A DNA stretch of 50,167 nt from Methanobacteriota archaeon. GTDB lineage: Archaea > Halobacteriota > Methanomicrobia > Methanomicrobiales > Methanospirillaceae. The notes under the pieces are model-generated. The model was not told the origin of the DNA. It did not search any database and worked only from the letters and a program-made list of their open reading frames with translations. Below, in pieces: positions 1-8,761 of the stretch. How positions within the stretch are numbered: the first letter of the stretch is position 1; every line of letters starts with the position of its first letter. Made by a program: the position numbers and the translations under genes. The stretch is taken from NCBI GenBank assembly GCA_029547145.1, contig JAKPPV010000029.1, forward strand, positions 1 through 50,167. Reading direction: 5' to 3'.

Positions 1-84
1 TTGTTGCGACTCGCCGGATCGATTCTCAAGGACATCAACGAGGAGTGGATCACCGGGAAAAGGTATTTGCTGATGGACGAGTGA
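1..84 (+). CDS. IS256-family transposase, C-terminal fragment
   Basis: The first 84 bases are an open frame ending in TGA at 82-84. Its last 27 residues contain LRLAGSILKDINEEW followed by TGKRYL, the usual tail of IS256-type (mutator-class) DDE transposases, which end in a helix with an EEW/DEW motif and a G-R/K-R-Y stretch. The catalytic DDE core lies left of the window, so intactness cannot be judged. A candidate terminal inverted repeat follows at about 113-140. Its presence at the edge of the low-GC island fits a mobile-element-rich boundary. Identification rests on a short tail only. Confidence 0.6.
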   Translation: MLRLAGSILKDINEEWITGKRYLLMDE

Positions 85-112
85 TGGAGATCCAGGGAGA
101 CAGGACCCGAGG

Positions 113-140
113 GAAATTACAGCACTTCTGAAACGCTACC
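113..140. repeat. Candidate right terminal inverted repeat of the IS256-type element
   Basis: The stretch with AGCACTTCTGAAACGCTACC, about 30 bases after the transposase stop, has the place and look of an IS256-family terminal repeat. The left copy lies outside the window, so the pairing cannot be verified. Confidence 0.35.
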
Positions 141-261
141 CCGGATAATGGCCACTGAAGCGCCTTCGGGCGGAAATTTGGTTCAGGTTCAAACATGCGG
201 GTCATAATGACCACAAGTATACTAATTTCGGTTAAACGGTTCAACCTTTCGCACAAAAAGA

Positions 262-274
262 AAAACTTAATATT
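262..274 (+). promoter_or_regulatory. TATA-box promoter of the RHH gene
   Basis: An A/T run with TTAATATT at 267-274 is centred about 26 bases before the ATG at 296. This spacing is typical of a leaderless archaeal transcript starting at or next to the start codon. No ribosome binding site is visible. Confidence 0.45.
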
Positions 275-295
275 CTCAAATTCTAACGCACTACA

Positions 296-544
296 ATGCC
301 TGAGGATCAGATCACCTTCCGCACCAACCCCCGGATCAAGGCCGCGATCGCCGAACTCGTCCGCCAGAAAACCTACCGGAACACGAGCGATTTCGTGAAC
401 CACGCGATCTTGCTGACGTTCCAGCTCGAGCAGATCCCGATCGACGGCGAGGTGATCGGTCCCGAGCCGATCGTGACCTTCTTCGAATCTCCGCGCGGGC
501 GCGCGTTACTCAAGGAGCTGATCCGCGAGGTCCGCGAAGGCTGA
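296..544 (+). CDS. Ribbon-helix-helix (CopG/Arc-like) DNA-binding protein
   Basis: An 82-residue protein. Residues 4-12 (DQITFRTNP) form the short N-terminal beta strand that inserts into DNA in RHH dimers. They are followed by two helices (IKAAIAELVRQ and the NTSDFVNHAIL segment) with the usual T/S-x-x-F-V spacing. The C-terminal 30 residues form a probable effector or oligomerisation tail. RHH proteins of this size are autorepressors, antitoxins or regulators of mobile elements. No toxin gene is adjacent. It stands alone between the IS end and the wHTH-ATPase pair, so it may regulate the left module or be a leftover of the element. The start is supported by the TATA box 26 bases upstream. 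Confidence 0.7.
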   Translation: MPEDQITFRTNPRIKAAIAELVRQKTYRNTSDFVNHAILLTFQLEQIPIDGEVIGPEPIVTFFESPRGRALLKELIREVREG

Positions 545-691
545 CGGCGTACAACGGCTTCGAGCACAAAAAATCCAACCCATCCCTTGCCTTCTGTCAA
601 GCCTAGAATCTCAGGGCGCAGACCACGAATATCAGTAGGAATCCCTGTTTATTCAAGTCAAAAAAAGGAAAATGGGAGTGGCCGTTTTTCC

Positions 692-1519
692 CTAATTACT
701 ATTCAGAAAGTGCTGAATGGATATATCCCGTGCAGGATTCAATTTATTGCGCAATATGAAGTTCGTGTTATACTTGCCATGATTTATTGTAATGTAACCC
801 TTCTCCGCCAGTTTATCGATGACTTTCCTCATCGTTGCCACGGATTGAGTCCCGCAGAACACCTCTTTATCGAGGTCCGAGTATAAGTTGGATTCCTGGA
901 TAGAATCCCATTCGTCTTTAAATGCATCGATGAACTGCAACACATCGTTTATTGAAACCGACTCGAGGGCTTTCGACTCAAAGAATCGGTTGATCCTTAT
1001 GGTGCCCCCCTCCGTACTTATCATATCCAGCTCTTCAATCCATTTGCGTAAATGATCCTTGAGCGTGTCATTGAATCCGTGGGATCGTGCACTATCTTCG
1101 ATGCTTTCGGCAACACTGCTGTATCTGCCCTCTCTAATCTTGGCTATCAGATCTCTGAACGTCGGAACTCTTCGATAGATCTCTCTAAAAAAGATAATCG
1201 AGACGTATAGATCGTGACTTCCGCCAGCACAGTGCGAGGCGATTCTTCGCCCAGTCTCGGTTAAGGAAGAATTATCGATGAACCCGAGGGTTTTGAGGAA
1301 ATTGATCTGGTTTTTAAAGTGCGGCTCTTTACTCGTTCTTTTTCCGAGCTCGATACGCTTGTTATTGTAATCTGCGAGTACCTCCTCTAGAGAGACCACC
1401 GGGACTTTCCCCATCGATTCCCGCTCTGCGAGGATCTCAAGGATATGGCAGCAGGTCGACATGCTGGTCCTCGAGAGAGGGTGCTTGGAGATCTCGGATT
1501 TTCGCTTGCGTTCGGTCAT
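692..1519 (-). CDS. Winged-helix protein paired with a large P-loop ATPase
   Basis: A 275-residue protein whose ATG overlaps the stop of the upstream 982-residue ATPase gene by four bases, so the two are translationally coupled. Residues about 20-95 look like a winged helix: a helix-rich start (MSTCCHILEILAERE), then HFKNQINFLKTLGFID and SSLTETGRRIA, the typical recognition helix and wing ending in T-x-x-G-R-R. The middle is helical, and a second possible wHTH (SVATMRKVIDKLAEKGYI) lies near residue 235. I recognise no enzymatic motif. By position it could be the DNA-binding or adaptor subunit of the ATPase. Bacterial dpd clusters contain a DpdG/DpdH pair of roughly this size pattern, but I cannot demonstrate homology. 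Confidence 0.6.
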   Translation of the reverse strand: MTERKRKSEISKHPLSRTSMSTCCHILEILAERESMGKVPVVSLEEVLADYNNKRIELGKRTSKEPHFKNQINFLKTLGFIDNSSLTETGRRIASHCAGGSHDLYVSIIFFREIYRRVPTFRDLIAKIREGRYSSVAESIEDSARSHGFNDTLKDHLRKWIEELDMISTEGGTIRINRFFESKALESVSINDVLQFIDAFKDEWDSIQESNLYSDLDKEVFCGTQSVATMRKVIDKLAEKGYITINHGKYNTNFILRNKLNPARDISIQHFLNSN

Positions 1520-4464
1520 GGCACCAGGCGGAAGGAAGCGACCAGCACCCCATTCTCTTCCAGGAAATTCGCAAACTCTCTTGCCTTTCTCGTATCGAGC
1601 CCGAATTCCGCGGTCAGGGAATCGAGGCTATAGACCTTATCCTGTTTGAAGAGCGTTTTTAATGTCGGGGCCAGCGACTCGAACGCCGAGTCGACAGAGA
1701 TATCGAACACTTTTATGAGTTCGCCCTCGGTGATCAGTTGCTTCGCTTGATTGATCTTTTCCTCCATCGAACGAATAACACTGGAGATCTTCTTCAAATG
1801 CTTCTCAGACAGGTACTTTTCGCACGTCTGTAACAGCTTCTTCCCGTCGGAATATTTTATATACAATTTGTCTTTGTGTTGCACTGCCAATTCCCCGAGG
1901 GCGGCATACTGGTTGCGCAGCTCTAAAAATTTCGGCTCGATCTTCTCCAGGTCGTCACTCTCGTTAACGAATCGCCAGAATTTTCTCAACTTTTCGCCAT
2001 CGTAGTCGAGGATTCCTCGCCCGATGGCTTCCTCCAGCTGGCCAATTCTGAATTTACTGATATCATCTGCTTTCTGGGTCGCTGAGAATGCGAATTGGCT
2101 TACGGTAGTCATAAGCTGTTCAAACTGCCATTTCGAAGAACCCAGGTATTCGAGCTTATCCGGTCTTTGGAATACCTTTTTTATATCACGCAGTTCGTCT
2201 TCGAGTCGATTCGCCAGTTTTGGATTCTTGAATTTTAACTTCGACAGTTTGCTTTTTGCAGTTTCAATCGATCTCTTTCTGATCTCGTATTGAGACGATA
2301 CCTCGCGTATTGTCGAGTTAAATCGACCCGCCGTCTCCTGCACGTTTCTGAAATCTTTTCGTGACTGATAGAGATTGAGGAAATTCGTAAAAACGTTGTC
2401 CACCGGTTCTAAGGTAACAGCGGTGTTCTTGATATTGCTGAGCTGGCCATAAAACATCGTATTTTTATTTATCGCATCCTGGGCGTGCTCCGCTCCGATC
2501 TCCTCTGTCAACGTCTTGTTTATGGTGAGGATGGTATTGCATTCATCTTCGATATCCCTGATCAGTTTGATCTTTCTCTCCTCGAACTGCCGTAATTTCA
2601 GCCCGTCGGTAATATCGAGTCTCTTTAATAATTCGATGGCGACCTCGACCGGTTTCTGCGAATTGTTGAAATAAAACTGCTCTTCCCAGAGCTTCTTCGG
2701 ATCGAATGTCGCCTCATTGAGTATCTGATAATACCATTCGGGAATACGGAATCCTGCACCGTCGAAGAACCCCCAGTCCCCCATCAGCCCGGTTTCCGAA
2801 TTTCTCGTATCGTACTTTGTCAGGTTGTAAAGGGTCTCGATCAGCTTTTCAAAATCTTCGTCAGTTTTGTATTTTTTTCCGAACAGTTGGGGAATATAAT
2901 GAGTATTGCGGTGGTTCTCGAAGAATCGGGTTAATTTTTCGATCAGCTCCTCAACCGGTTTGGAGATCTCCCCCTTTGCCTTGTCAATATCCCCCCGCGA
3001 TATCCACGTCGAATCAAATAATGCGTAACGCATCATCATTTCCGGCGAGTTGGGTAATGTCAGCACGAACTCGGATTCGTTACTCGCTGGTGATCCCTTC
3101 GCGGTATTGCTGACGATGAGACAGAATATATCGGACTTGCTTCTGGGCTCCGTCGGTTTTTTCAATGATATCAGGATCCGTGCATCCTCTCCAGTGATTG
3201 AAAATGCCAGTTTCGCGTTTTTCTCCGTCGTGAAATAACCGAAAGAGGCCTGAAGGATCCTTGGGATGTTATCGATGGCGAGTTCGAGCTGGAAGTCCGG
3301 GTTTTCGAAGAATCCATCTGCGATTAGTTTGTCTGCCCGTACCCGCCCCTGTTTGGTAAAGTCGATGTCCTGTAACCTATCCTTCGTGGGTTCGGTTCCG
3401 CGACGTTTTGGTTTAGGGGGCTCGATAGTCCGGGTGCTAATCCATTCGTTGACTTTATGCTGATCGATATTGCCTCCGGAGAGCGTGTTTGCGTACAGAA
3501 TATCGTGACTGTTGATGATGAATTTCCTCCAGGAGAAGCGTCCGTCTTCGTCGTTGGAGTTCTTGATCAGGCGTAAAATTCCGTCTTCCGTGAACGGATC
3601 GTAGGTCCCGACGTTCGTCGTATGGATCCGGTTTTGTTCCAGGCGTGTTCTCGCGAACTCGAGAGCGTCCTTTTCCGTGAAGGGAGCGAGGTAGATGGTT
3701 CTTTCGAGGCGGGTTTTGAGCGCATTGTTCACTCCGCCAATGTGCTGGTAGCTGGCCTCGGTCATGTAGAGGAATAATGCGACAGGAAAGGTCTGACCTA
3801 CTGTTCCTTCCTGGACGAATCCCAATAAATCCCTAAGATATTTGAGATCTTTCTCGAGTTCCGGTGTCGTCATGGACAAGGCCGCCCATCGGTCCTCGAC
3901 CTCGTCCATGTGGATCACGACACAGTCGTGCTCGCCGACGCTCGTAAGGGCATTAATGTACCCATACCATTTGCTCATCAGATGTCGCGCTTTTCTGAGA
4001 TCGCCTGCTTCCGAGTTCTGAATCTCCAATCCGTTGAACGCGAAATCGGCGGCCTCGGCAAGACAACGGTCGACTTTTGTCTGGTTGAGTTTGCTCGTGG
4101 CGATATCCAGTTGATCGACGATGAGGGAGAGTATGAAGAACGGGTCGTCGTAGGAGCCGCTCTCCATTTTTACATAGATATGCTTGGTCTGGGGATGCGT
4201 CCGGGCGGACTTCATCAGTTTATTGGCAAGGGCGGTCTTGCCGGATCCGGGCTCTCCTCGTACGACGGCCGCGATCAACTTCCCCCCGGTCCGGGCCATC
4301 CTGATGATCTCGTTGCACTGTTTGAGCTCATTGACCCTCAGGCCCGAATCGATCGAGGAGACGCTATCGAGATATTCTCCCTGCGGTTCGAAAGGATTGG
4401 CCTTTAAATTCAACTTTTTGAAGGGGTTCGGATCGGTATGAGAAGGCTTCCCGCCAGTCACCAT
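1516..4464 (-). CDS. Large AAA-type ATPase with coiled-coil middle and C-terminal winged helix
   Basis: A 982-residue protein. A Walker A motif GEPGSGKT is at residues 70-77 and a Walker B segment CVVIHMDEVED at 181-191, preceded by an LKANPF segment typical of Orc/ExeA-type AAA ATPases. Residues about 280-345 look like an AAA lid. The large middle is charged and helical, with probable coiled coils around 640-880. The last 45 residues (SLDSLTAEFGLDTRKAREFA, then FLEENGVLV) look like a winged helix. It could act as a DNA-loading or sensing motor with the coupled 275-residue wHTH protein and the divergent NurA-HerA pair. BREX BrxC/PglY and DpdH are large ATPases of similar size, but no diagnostic motif lets me choose. 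The ATG at 4464 has a TATA-like box 23-30 bases upstream, suggesting a leaderless message. Confidence 0.7.
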   Translation of the reverse strand: MVTGGKPSHTDPNPFKKLNLKANPFEPQGEYLDSVSSIDSGLRVNELKQCNEIIRMARTGGKLIAAVVRGEPGSGKTALANKLMKSARTHPQTKHIYVKMESGSYDDPFFILSLIVDQLDIATSKLNQTKVDRCLAEAADFAFNGLEIQNSEAGDLRKARHLMSKWYGYINALTSVGEHDCVVIHMDEVEDRWAALSMTTPELEKDLKYLRDLLGFVQEGTVGQTFPVALFLYMTEASYQHIGGVNNALKTRLERTIYLAPFTEKDALEFARTRLEQNRIHTTNVGTYDPFTEDGILRLIKNSNDEDGRFSWRKFIINSHDILYANTLSGGNIDQHKVNEWISTRTIEPPKPKRRGTEPTKDRLQDIDFTKQGRVRADKLIADGFFENPDFQLELAIDNIPRILQASFGYFTTEKNAKLAFSITGEDARILISLKKPTEPRSKSDIFCLIVSNTAKGSPASNESEFVLTLPNSPEMMMRYALFDSTWISRGDIDKAKGEISKPVEELIEKLTRFFENHRNTHYIPQLFGKKYKTDEDFEKLIETLYNLTKYDTRNSETGLMGDWGFFDGAGFRIPEWYYQILNEATFDPKKLWEEQFYFNNSQKPVEVAIELLKRLDITDGLKLRQFEERKIKLIRDIEDECNTILTINKTLTEEIGAEHAQDAINKNTMFYGQLSNIKNTAVTLEPVDNVFTNFLNLYQSRKDFRNVQETAGRFNSTIREVSSQYEIRKRSIETAKSKLSKLKFKNPKLANRLEDELRDIKKVFQRPDKLEYLGSSKWQFEQLMTTVSQFAFSATQKADDISKFRIGQLEEAIGRGILDYDGEKLRKFWRFVNESDDLEKIEPKFLELRNQYAALGELAVQHKDKLYIKYSDGKKLLQTCEKYLSEKHLKKISSVIRSMEEKINQAKQLITEGELIKVFDISVDSAFESLAPTLKTLFKQDKVYSLDSLTAEFGLDTRKAREFANFLEENGVLVASFRLVP

Positions 4465-4486
4465 GAGAAACGATGTGCCGGGAATC

Positions 4487-4494
4487 TATAAAAG
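4487..4494. promoter_or_regulatory. TATA-like element between the divergent ATPase and NurA genes
   Basis: TATAAAAG on the plus strand reads CTTTTATA on the minus strand. On the minus strand it lies 23-30 bases before the ATPase ATG (4464), the right distance for a leaderless start. On the plus strand it would start transcripts near 4515. It lies inside the longest NurA frame, which argues that NurA starts downstream of it. Confidence 0.5.
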
Positions 4495-4579
4495 TCAGCG
4501 GTGGTTGTTTTATGCGATAGAAGTCGAATCCATTCTTGTGAACGAGACGCTTCCCTCTGATGCGTACGATACTACTCGG

Positions 4580-5905
4580 ATGGGTGTCATCATCCGTGAT
4601 TCGGAAGAGTTGTTCGCCAAAAATCGATCCGAGTGCTTCAAACTGATACACGAGATCGGGACGCAGCTCGAGGAGCACCTCCGCCTCGTCGATCCCGATG
4701 AAGCGTATGTTCCGCCCTCATCTTTGACCAGGTACGTCGCCATTGACGGGACGCGCGACATCATCGAGGGACAGACTCATGCTCGCATCTTTGCCGGGGC
4801 GTTTGCCGTCAAAGGTGAGTTCGACGGGAGGGTTGACGTCACGAACATCGATCACGGGTGCGCGTTCGGCATCGTATCATTGCCGTACAAAATTGTCACG
4901 TCCGGCGACGATTACATCACGGAGAGTGCGGGGGTCATCACGAACCTCCTGATGCTGTTGGCCGAGATCTACATCGCGATAAGATATGCGCAATCCGATG
5001 TCGACGTCATCCTTCTGGACAGACCTCTTTGCGGAACACTCGCCCATACGCGAACGAAGTTGCCCCCCAACAGTATCTTTCACGAATATGGCAGGAAGTC
5101 TTTGAATAAGCCGAAGGATCTGGATCAGTTATTCGAACTCTTCGAGACGGTCACTCGTCGGCTGTTCGAGGAGACCCATCCCGACCCCCTGCGATTTGGC
5201 GATCGATACGTCTCCTCGGACGAACTGATGTTCGTCTGTCGTATCGGGATGGAGTATCTCTTCTCATTGTGCTCGGAACGGAAGATCGATTTGGTCGGCG
5301 TCATCAAGACGACCAACGATTGCTCGTTCCTGAGATTTCTGATCACGCACTTCGCATTAAATGGGATGGATACGACCAAAATCCGCAAAATCTTCGCTCA
5401 ACTCGACGATTGCAAAGTACTCGAGCACTGGATAGCACCGTATCAAAAACTTGTCTGCACACGCGAATACGACACGGCGCTGATGACGCTGATGGTCGAT
5501 GAGTCCGGAAAGGTGAAAGAACTGGGCGGAGGTGGGATTGCCCCGCCGAAAAGGATCGTGCGGTCGTATATGAGTTTTGGATTACCTCTTAAGGGAGGCT
5601 TCGTATTTGCCGTCGAGCGGTTGGTATTAGCCGGAGAGAACCCGCCGTTATTGGATCTCCCGAATGGCAAGACCATCTATCTCCTGCCGGTTAAAGGTAA
5701 TAGCAAACAGGACCGGATCTTCGGTCTCTTGAAAGGTATGTGTACTGGCGCCTTTCCGGAGGCATTGTGGTATCCGCTTCCCCTCGCATTGGCACACAGA
5801 TTTGCGAAATCGAACTTCGATTACATTCGACCGCGGCTCAAAGCGACGAGCCGGGTGTACGGGCAAGAGATCGGATACGGCGATCTCAAGAGGGGGTTCA
5901 CGTGA
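4580..5905 (+). CDS. nurA: NurA-like 5'-3' nuclease
   Basis: The start of the NurA fold is the segment RYVAIDGTRD, with the conserved metal-binding Asp in a strand followed by G-S/T. A later acidic cluster around VDVILLDRPLCGTL supplies the second Asp/Glu of an RNase H-like active site. NurA degrades DNA ends together with the HerA translocase, encoded immediately downstream with a TGATG overlap, so the pair is almost certainly one complex. The open frame extends upstream to an ATG at 4463, but that codon overlaps the start codon of the divergent ATPase. The extra 39 residues span a TATA element and have AT-rich third positions, so I prefer the ATG at 4580 (GTG at 4538 is an alternative). The protein is divergent from chromosomal NurA. 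Its association with an accessory ATPase suggests a defence or mobile-element role rather than housekeeping end resection. Confidence 0.7.
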   Translation: MGVIIRDSEELFAKNRSECFKLIHEIGTQLEEHLRLVDPDEAYVPPSSLTRYVAIDGTRDIIEGQTHARIFAGAFAVKGEFDGRVDVTNIDHGCAFGIVSLPYKIVTSGDDYITESAGVITNLLMLLAEIYIAIRYAQSDVDVILLDRPLCGTLAHTRTKLPPNSIFHEYGRKSLNKPKDLDQLFELFETVTRRLFEETHPDPLRFGDRYVSSDELMFVCRIGMEYLFSLCSERKIDLVGVIKTTNDCSFLRFLITHFALNGMDTTKIRKIFAQLDDCKVLEHWIAPYQKLVCTREYDTALMTLMVDESGKVKELGGGGIAPPKRIVRSYMSFGLPLKGGFVFAVERLVLAGENPPLLDLPNGKTIYLLPVKGNSKQDRIFGLLKGMCTGAFPEALWYPLPLALAHRFAKSNFDYIRPRLKATSRVYGQEIGYGDLKRGFT

Positions 5906-7719
5906 TGGAATCAGTAATCGAGTCATTTAGGATAGAAGGACGGGTTATCAGAATAACCGGCAGTGGTGCGGCAACAATCGTCGAGATCTTCTTTCCCTAT
6001 ACCCAAGAGGCCATCTCGCACATCAGGGAAGGTTCGTTTCTGGCATTCGAGAACGTCAGGTCCATCGCTACCAAGAAACGGTATTCTCTTTTCAATGTCG
6101 TGAGCTACGACGTATTCCATTCCGGTTTAACCGATCTCGATCCGACAAAGGTTCCGTTCCCCGAAACGGTGATCGAAGTTGCATCTCGAGCGTACAGGGA
6201 ACTTGTTGAAGGTAACCCTGGAAAGATCAGTCTTGCCGGAATCAGGGTTCGATGCGTTCCGGCCGGGTACGAAATTGTCGACGATCAAAAGCAGAGCATC
6301 AAAGTGAGCACAGAAAAGCCGCTCATCGGCACGATCGTCAATCGTCCGCGACTCGCCATCCTGGATAAGATGTTCAATCGCGGGCTCTCCGTTGAGAACG
6401 GGGCTTTTAAGATCGGGGATTATTATCTCGGAAACGACAGCGTTCAGATTCTGTTGTCCCCAAAACCGCTGATTCAACACCATATCGGGGTATTCGCGTC
6501 GACCGGCGCCGGAAAGAGTTTCCTGATCTCTAATCTGATCCGCGGGGCGCTCGATGGCGGTTTTCGATGCATCGTATTCGACACCGTACCCGAATTTCCC
6601 GCGCTCCTGATGGACGTCATTCATAAGTACGCCATTGAGAAGAACGACGACTACAAGACTTCTTTGATCTTCAGGGAAAAGAGCGATATCGTCGCGCTGA
6701 AAGATCCAAGTGCCCTTCTGGAACGGTTCACCATCCCGGAACCGCTACGAGACAAATATCGAGAGAGTCTGATAGATATCTTTTCAGCGAGGGGGTATTA
6801 TGACCCCGTTCTGAAGATCATGCTCCCCCTTCTGACGTCCTCCGAGATCGTCAATTTGGTCAACGAAAGCATGGGGAGAAAACGTCTCCCCCAGGCGGAA
6901 ATTGTGGCCCAAACGATCGAGCAGGATATCGAGGATCGCTATCCGGATGCAATATTCGCAGGAAATGTTCCGAATCTCGATACATATATTAAAGATATTA
7001 CTCCGATCCAGGTCATATTCGATCTGATAGAGCGTGAAAAGGCCCGGATCGATAATGAAAAAGATATCACCTATCGATTCTACGATGCAGTTTACCAATT
7101 ACTGCACCAGAAATCTCGGAGCAGGGATCGCGAGTTAAGCCAATATATTGCCGAGATCGAAAATCGGTGGGTTGAGCCCTCTCAGGTGATCGAACCAAGG
7201 GAACTTGTGACGCCGTTGATCGATGGGGATACTCGACTGCATATCATCATGAGCGATGTCTCTGATGACACCAAGCACCTGATATCCACGGCAATATCGA
7301 ACGCATTCGCCTTACAGAAGAAGGGCAATGCAGAGAACAGCCTGCTCTTCGTGATCGATGAGGCACATAACTTTGCCTCCCTCGAGGCCTCTGCGAGCTC
7401 GAGATCGATCGAACGGCTCGCGCGCGAAGGCCGGAAATTCAATTTGGGGTTGTGTATGGCCTCCCAGCGATGTACGTATCTGAATACCAGCATTATGGCC
7501 CAGTTAAAGTCGTATTTTATCAGCAATTTGCGGATGAAGACCGACAGGGACCGTATCCGATCGATCTTTGATATCAACTCCGAGATTCTCGACAGTTCCG
7601 TGAACCTGAGCGGTCGTGATTGGTATTTGGTGTCGGAAGTGGCAACGGGATTGAAAAACTCTCCGATGAAGATCAAAGTCGATGATGTAATTTCAAGAAT
7701 CGAAGAAACAGTTGGATAA
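5905..7719 (+). CDS. herA: HerA-like hexameric DNA translocase
   Basis: A 604-residue protein starting at the ATG that overlaps the NurA stop (TGATG). An N-terminal HAS-barrel-like beta domain occupies residues about 1-170. The FtsK/HerA-type ATPase core has Walker A ASTGAGKS at 198-205, Walker B LLFVIDEAHNF at about 479-489 and a following ASQR segment (sensor/arginine-finger region of the HerA-VirB4 class). HerA threads duplex DNA to its partner nuclease NurA. In accessory loci, HerA ATPases also power defence complexes with other effectors. The longer frame reaching back to 5740 only overlaps NurA and is not the start. It ends in convergent orientation to the glycosylase gene 124 bases away. 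Confidence 0.85.
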   Translation: MESVIESFRIEGRVIRITGSGAATIVEIFFPYTQEAISHIREGSFLAFENVRSIATKKRYSLFNVVSYDVFHSGLTDLDPTKVPFPETVIEVASRAYRELVEGNPGKISLAGIRVRCVPAGYEIVDDQKQSIKVSTEKPLIGTIVNRPRLAILDKMFNRGLSVENGAFKIGDYYLGNDSVQILLSPKPLIQHHIGVFASTGAGKSFLISNLIRGALDGGFRCIVFDTVPEFPALLMDVIHKYAIEKNDDYKTSLIFREKSDIVALKDPSALLERFTIPEPLRDKYRESLIDIFSARGYYDPVLKIMLPLLTSSEIVNLVNESMGRKRLPQAEIVAQTIEQDIEDRYPDAIFAGNVPNLDTYIKDITPIQVIFDLIEREKARIDNEKDITYRFYDAVYQLLHQKSRSRDRELSQYIAEIENRWVEPSQVIEPRELVTPLIDGDTRLHIIMSDVSDDTKHLISTAISNAFALQKKGNAENSLLFVIDEAHNFASLEASASSRSIERLAREGRKFNLGLCMASQRCTYLNTSIMAQLKSYFISNLRMKTDRDRIRSIFDINSEILDSSVNLSGRDWYLVSEVATGLKNSPMKIKVDDVISRIEETVG

Positions 7720-7806
7720 CTCAACAGAAAACTTCCTTTATCCCTCCAGCGCCAGGTCAGGATAAGAAATGGTATCAGGATGCCCCTGACCATTGGTATC
7801 TGACCC

Positions 7807-7820
7807 TTTCTTTTATTTTT
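7807..7820 (+). terminator. T-rich terminator after herA
   Basis: TTTCTTTTATTTTT lies about 90 bases after the herA stop in the convergent gap. Archaeal RNA polymerase stops at such T runs without needing a hairpin. Not supported by other evidence. Confidence 0.35.
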
Positions 7821-7843
7821 CGAGGTCCCCGATTCCTGGAGGT

Positions 7844-8749
7844 TCAAGGTGTCCGGACCGCTAGTTTCGAGTGTCGATGGAATCTCTTGTTGAAGAGATA
7901 TTGACTCGCGTAACCCGCATAGGCACCGAAATACGTGCGTCCGAACTCTCGAGTACAGCAGTTCTGGCGTTCGATAGGTTGGCACGAGCGGCCCTCCCCC
8001 TGGAAGTATGCCTCGCCAACGATCTTCCTGATATGGACATCCACCGGAAAGGCCTCGTACTTGTTGAACCCGAACAGCAGGACGCAGTCCGCGACCTTGG
8101 GCCCGACTCCCGGAATCTCCGTTAACCTTGCATGGGCCGCGTGATAGTCCATCGCGCCGATTGCGGTCTCCCAGTCAGAATGATCGATGATGTACTCTGC
8201 CGCGGCCTTCATCAGTCGCGCACGGTACCCGAACCCGCACACCCTGAGCGCGGCCACACCGATCTCGGCAACCACCTCGGGCGCGGGAATCTGATGGAAC
8301 TCGCCCTCATCGGACGGGATGGCCTCTCCCCACCGCCCGGCCAATACCTCAAGCCGGGCATTGGTGGTAACGGCCTTCATGTTGGCCGAGGCGATGTAAC
8401 TGATCAGGCACTCCCACGGGTCCTGCCGGACGATCCTCAGGCCGTAGCCTTCCCTGACGGCGTGGGTGATGTACGGATCGATCGAGATGCTGCGCAGCAC
8501 CGCGTCGAGATCCAGGTCGAGGTGAAAATAGTTCCGGATGAGGTCAGGGTTGGTATGACCGAACGAAAGCCTCTGCCCCGTCTGAGCTAGTGTAATCACG
8601 GTGTCCCTGACGACCCCCGTCCAGACGCCGTCATGGACCTGCCAGCGGAAGGCCTGCCCCGAGTGAAGCGTATGGTAGAGACTGAAGGGAACGGTCTCGT
8701 CCAGGTCTATCGTGCCCGACGGCATCAGTTTAGTTTTATCGATCCGCAA
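7844..8749 (-). CDS. OGG1-type 8-oxoguanine DNA glycosylase/lyase
   Basis: A 301-residue HhH-GPD glycosylase. The N-terminal domain carries HSGQAFRW (residues 29-36), matching the CGQ-x-FRW motif of OGG1. The core starts with QDPWECLISYIASANM (109-124). The helix-hairpin-helix is IPGVGPKVADC (212-222) with the catalytic Schiff-base lysine at 218, and the helix-capping Asp is D237 in FPVDVHI. All key residues are present, so it should be an active bifunctional glycosylase. The C-terminus is slightly longer than the family core. It lies 12 bases downstream of the TGT-DUF6884 gene and is probably co-transcribed with it. That makes a dedicated role on modified guanine in DNA plausible, although a general 8-oxoG repair function cannot be excluded. 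Start at 8749; the Met at residue 9 is an alternative. Confidence 0.85.
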   Translation of the reverse strand: MRIDKTKLMPSGTIDLDETVPFSLYHTLHSGQAFRWQVHDGVWTGVVRDTVITLAQTGQRLSFGHTNPDLIRNYFHLDLDLDAVLRSISIDPYITHAVREGYGLRIVRQDPWECLISYIASANMKAVTTNARLEVLAGRWGEAIPSDEGEFHQIPAPEVVAEIGVAALRVCGFGYRARLMKAAAEYIIDHSDWETAIGAMDYHAAHARLTEIPGVGPKVADCVLLFGFNKYEAFPVDVHIRKIVGEAYFQGEGRSCQPIERQNCCTREFGRTYFGAYAGYASQYLFNKRFHRHSKLAVRTP

Positions 8750-8761
8750 ATCCCAGCGATC

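Noticed and set aside
1516-4464. BREX BrxC/PglY assignment of the large ATPase
   Set aside because: Size and Walker motifs fit many AAA families. No methyltransferase, phosphatase PglZ or other BREX gene is in the window.
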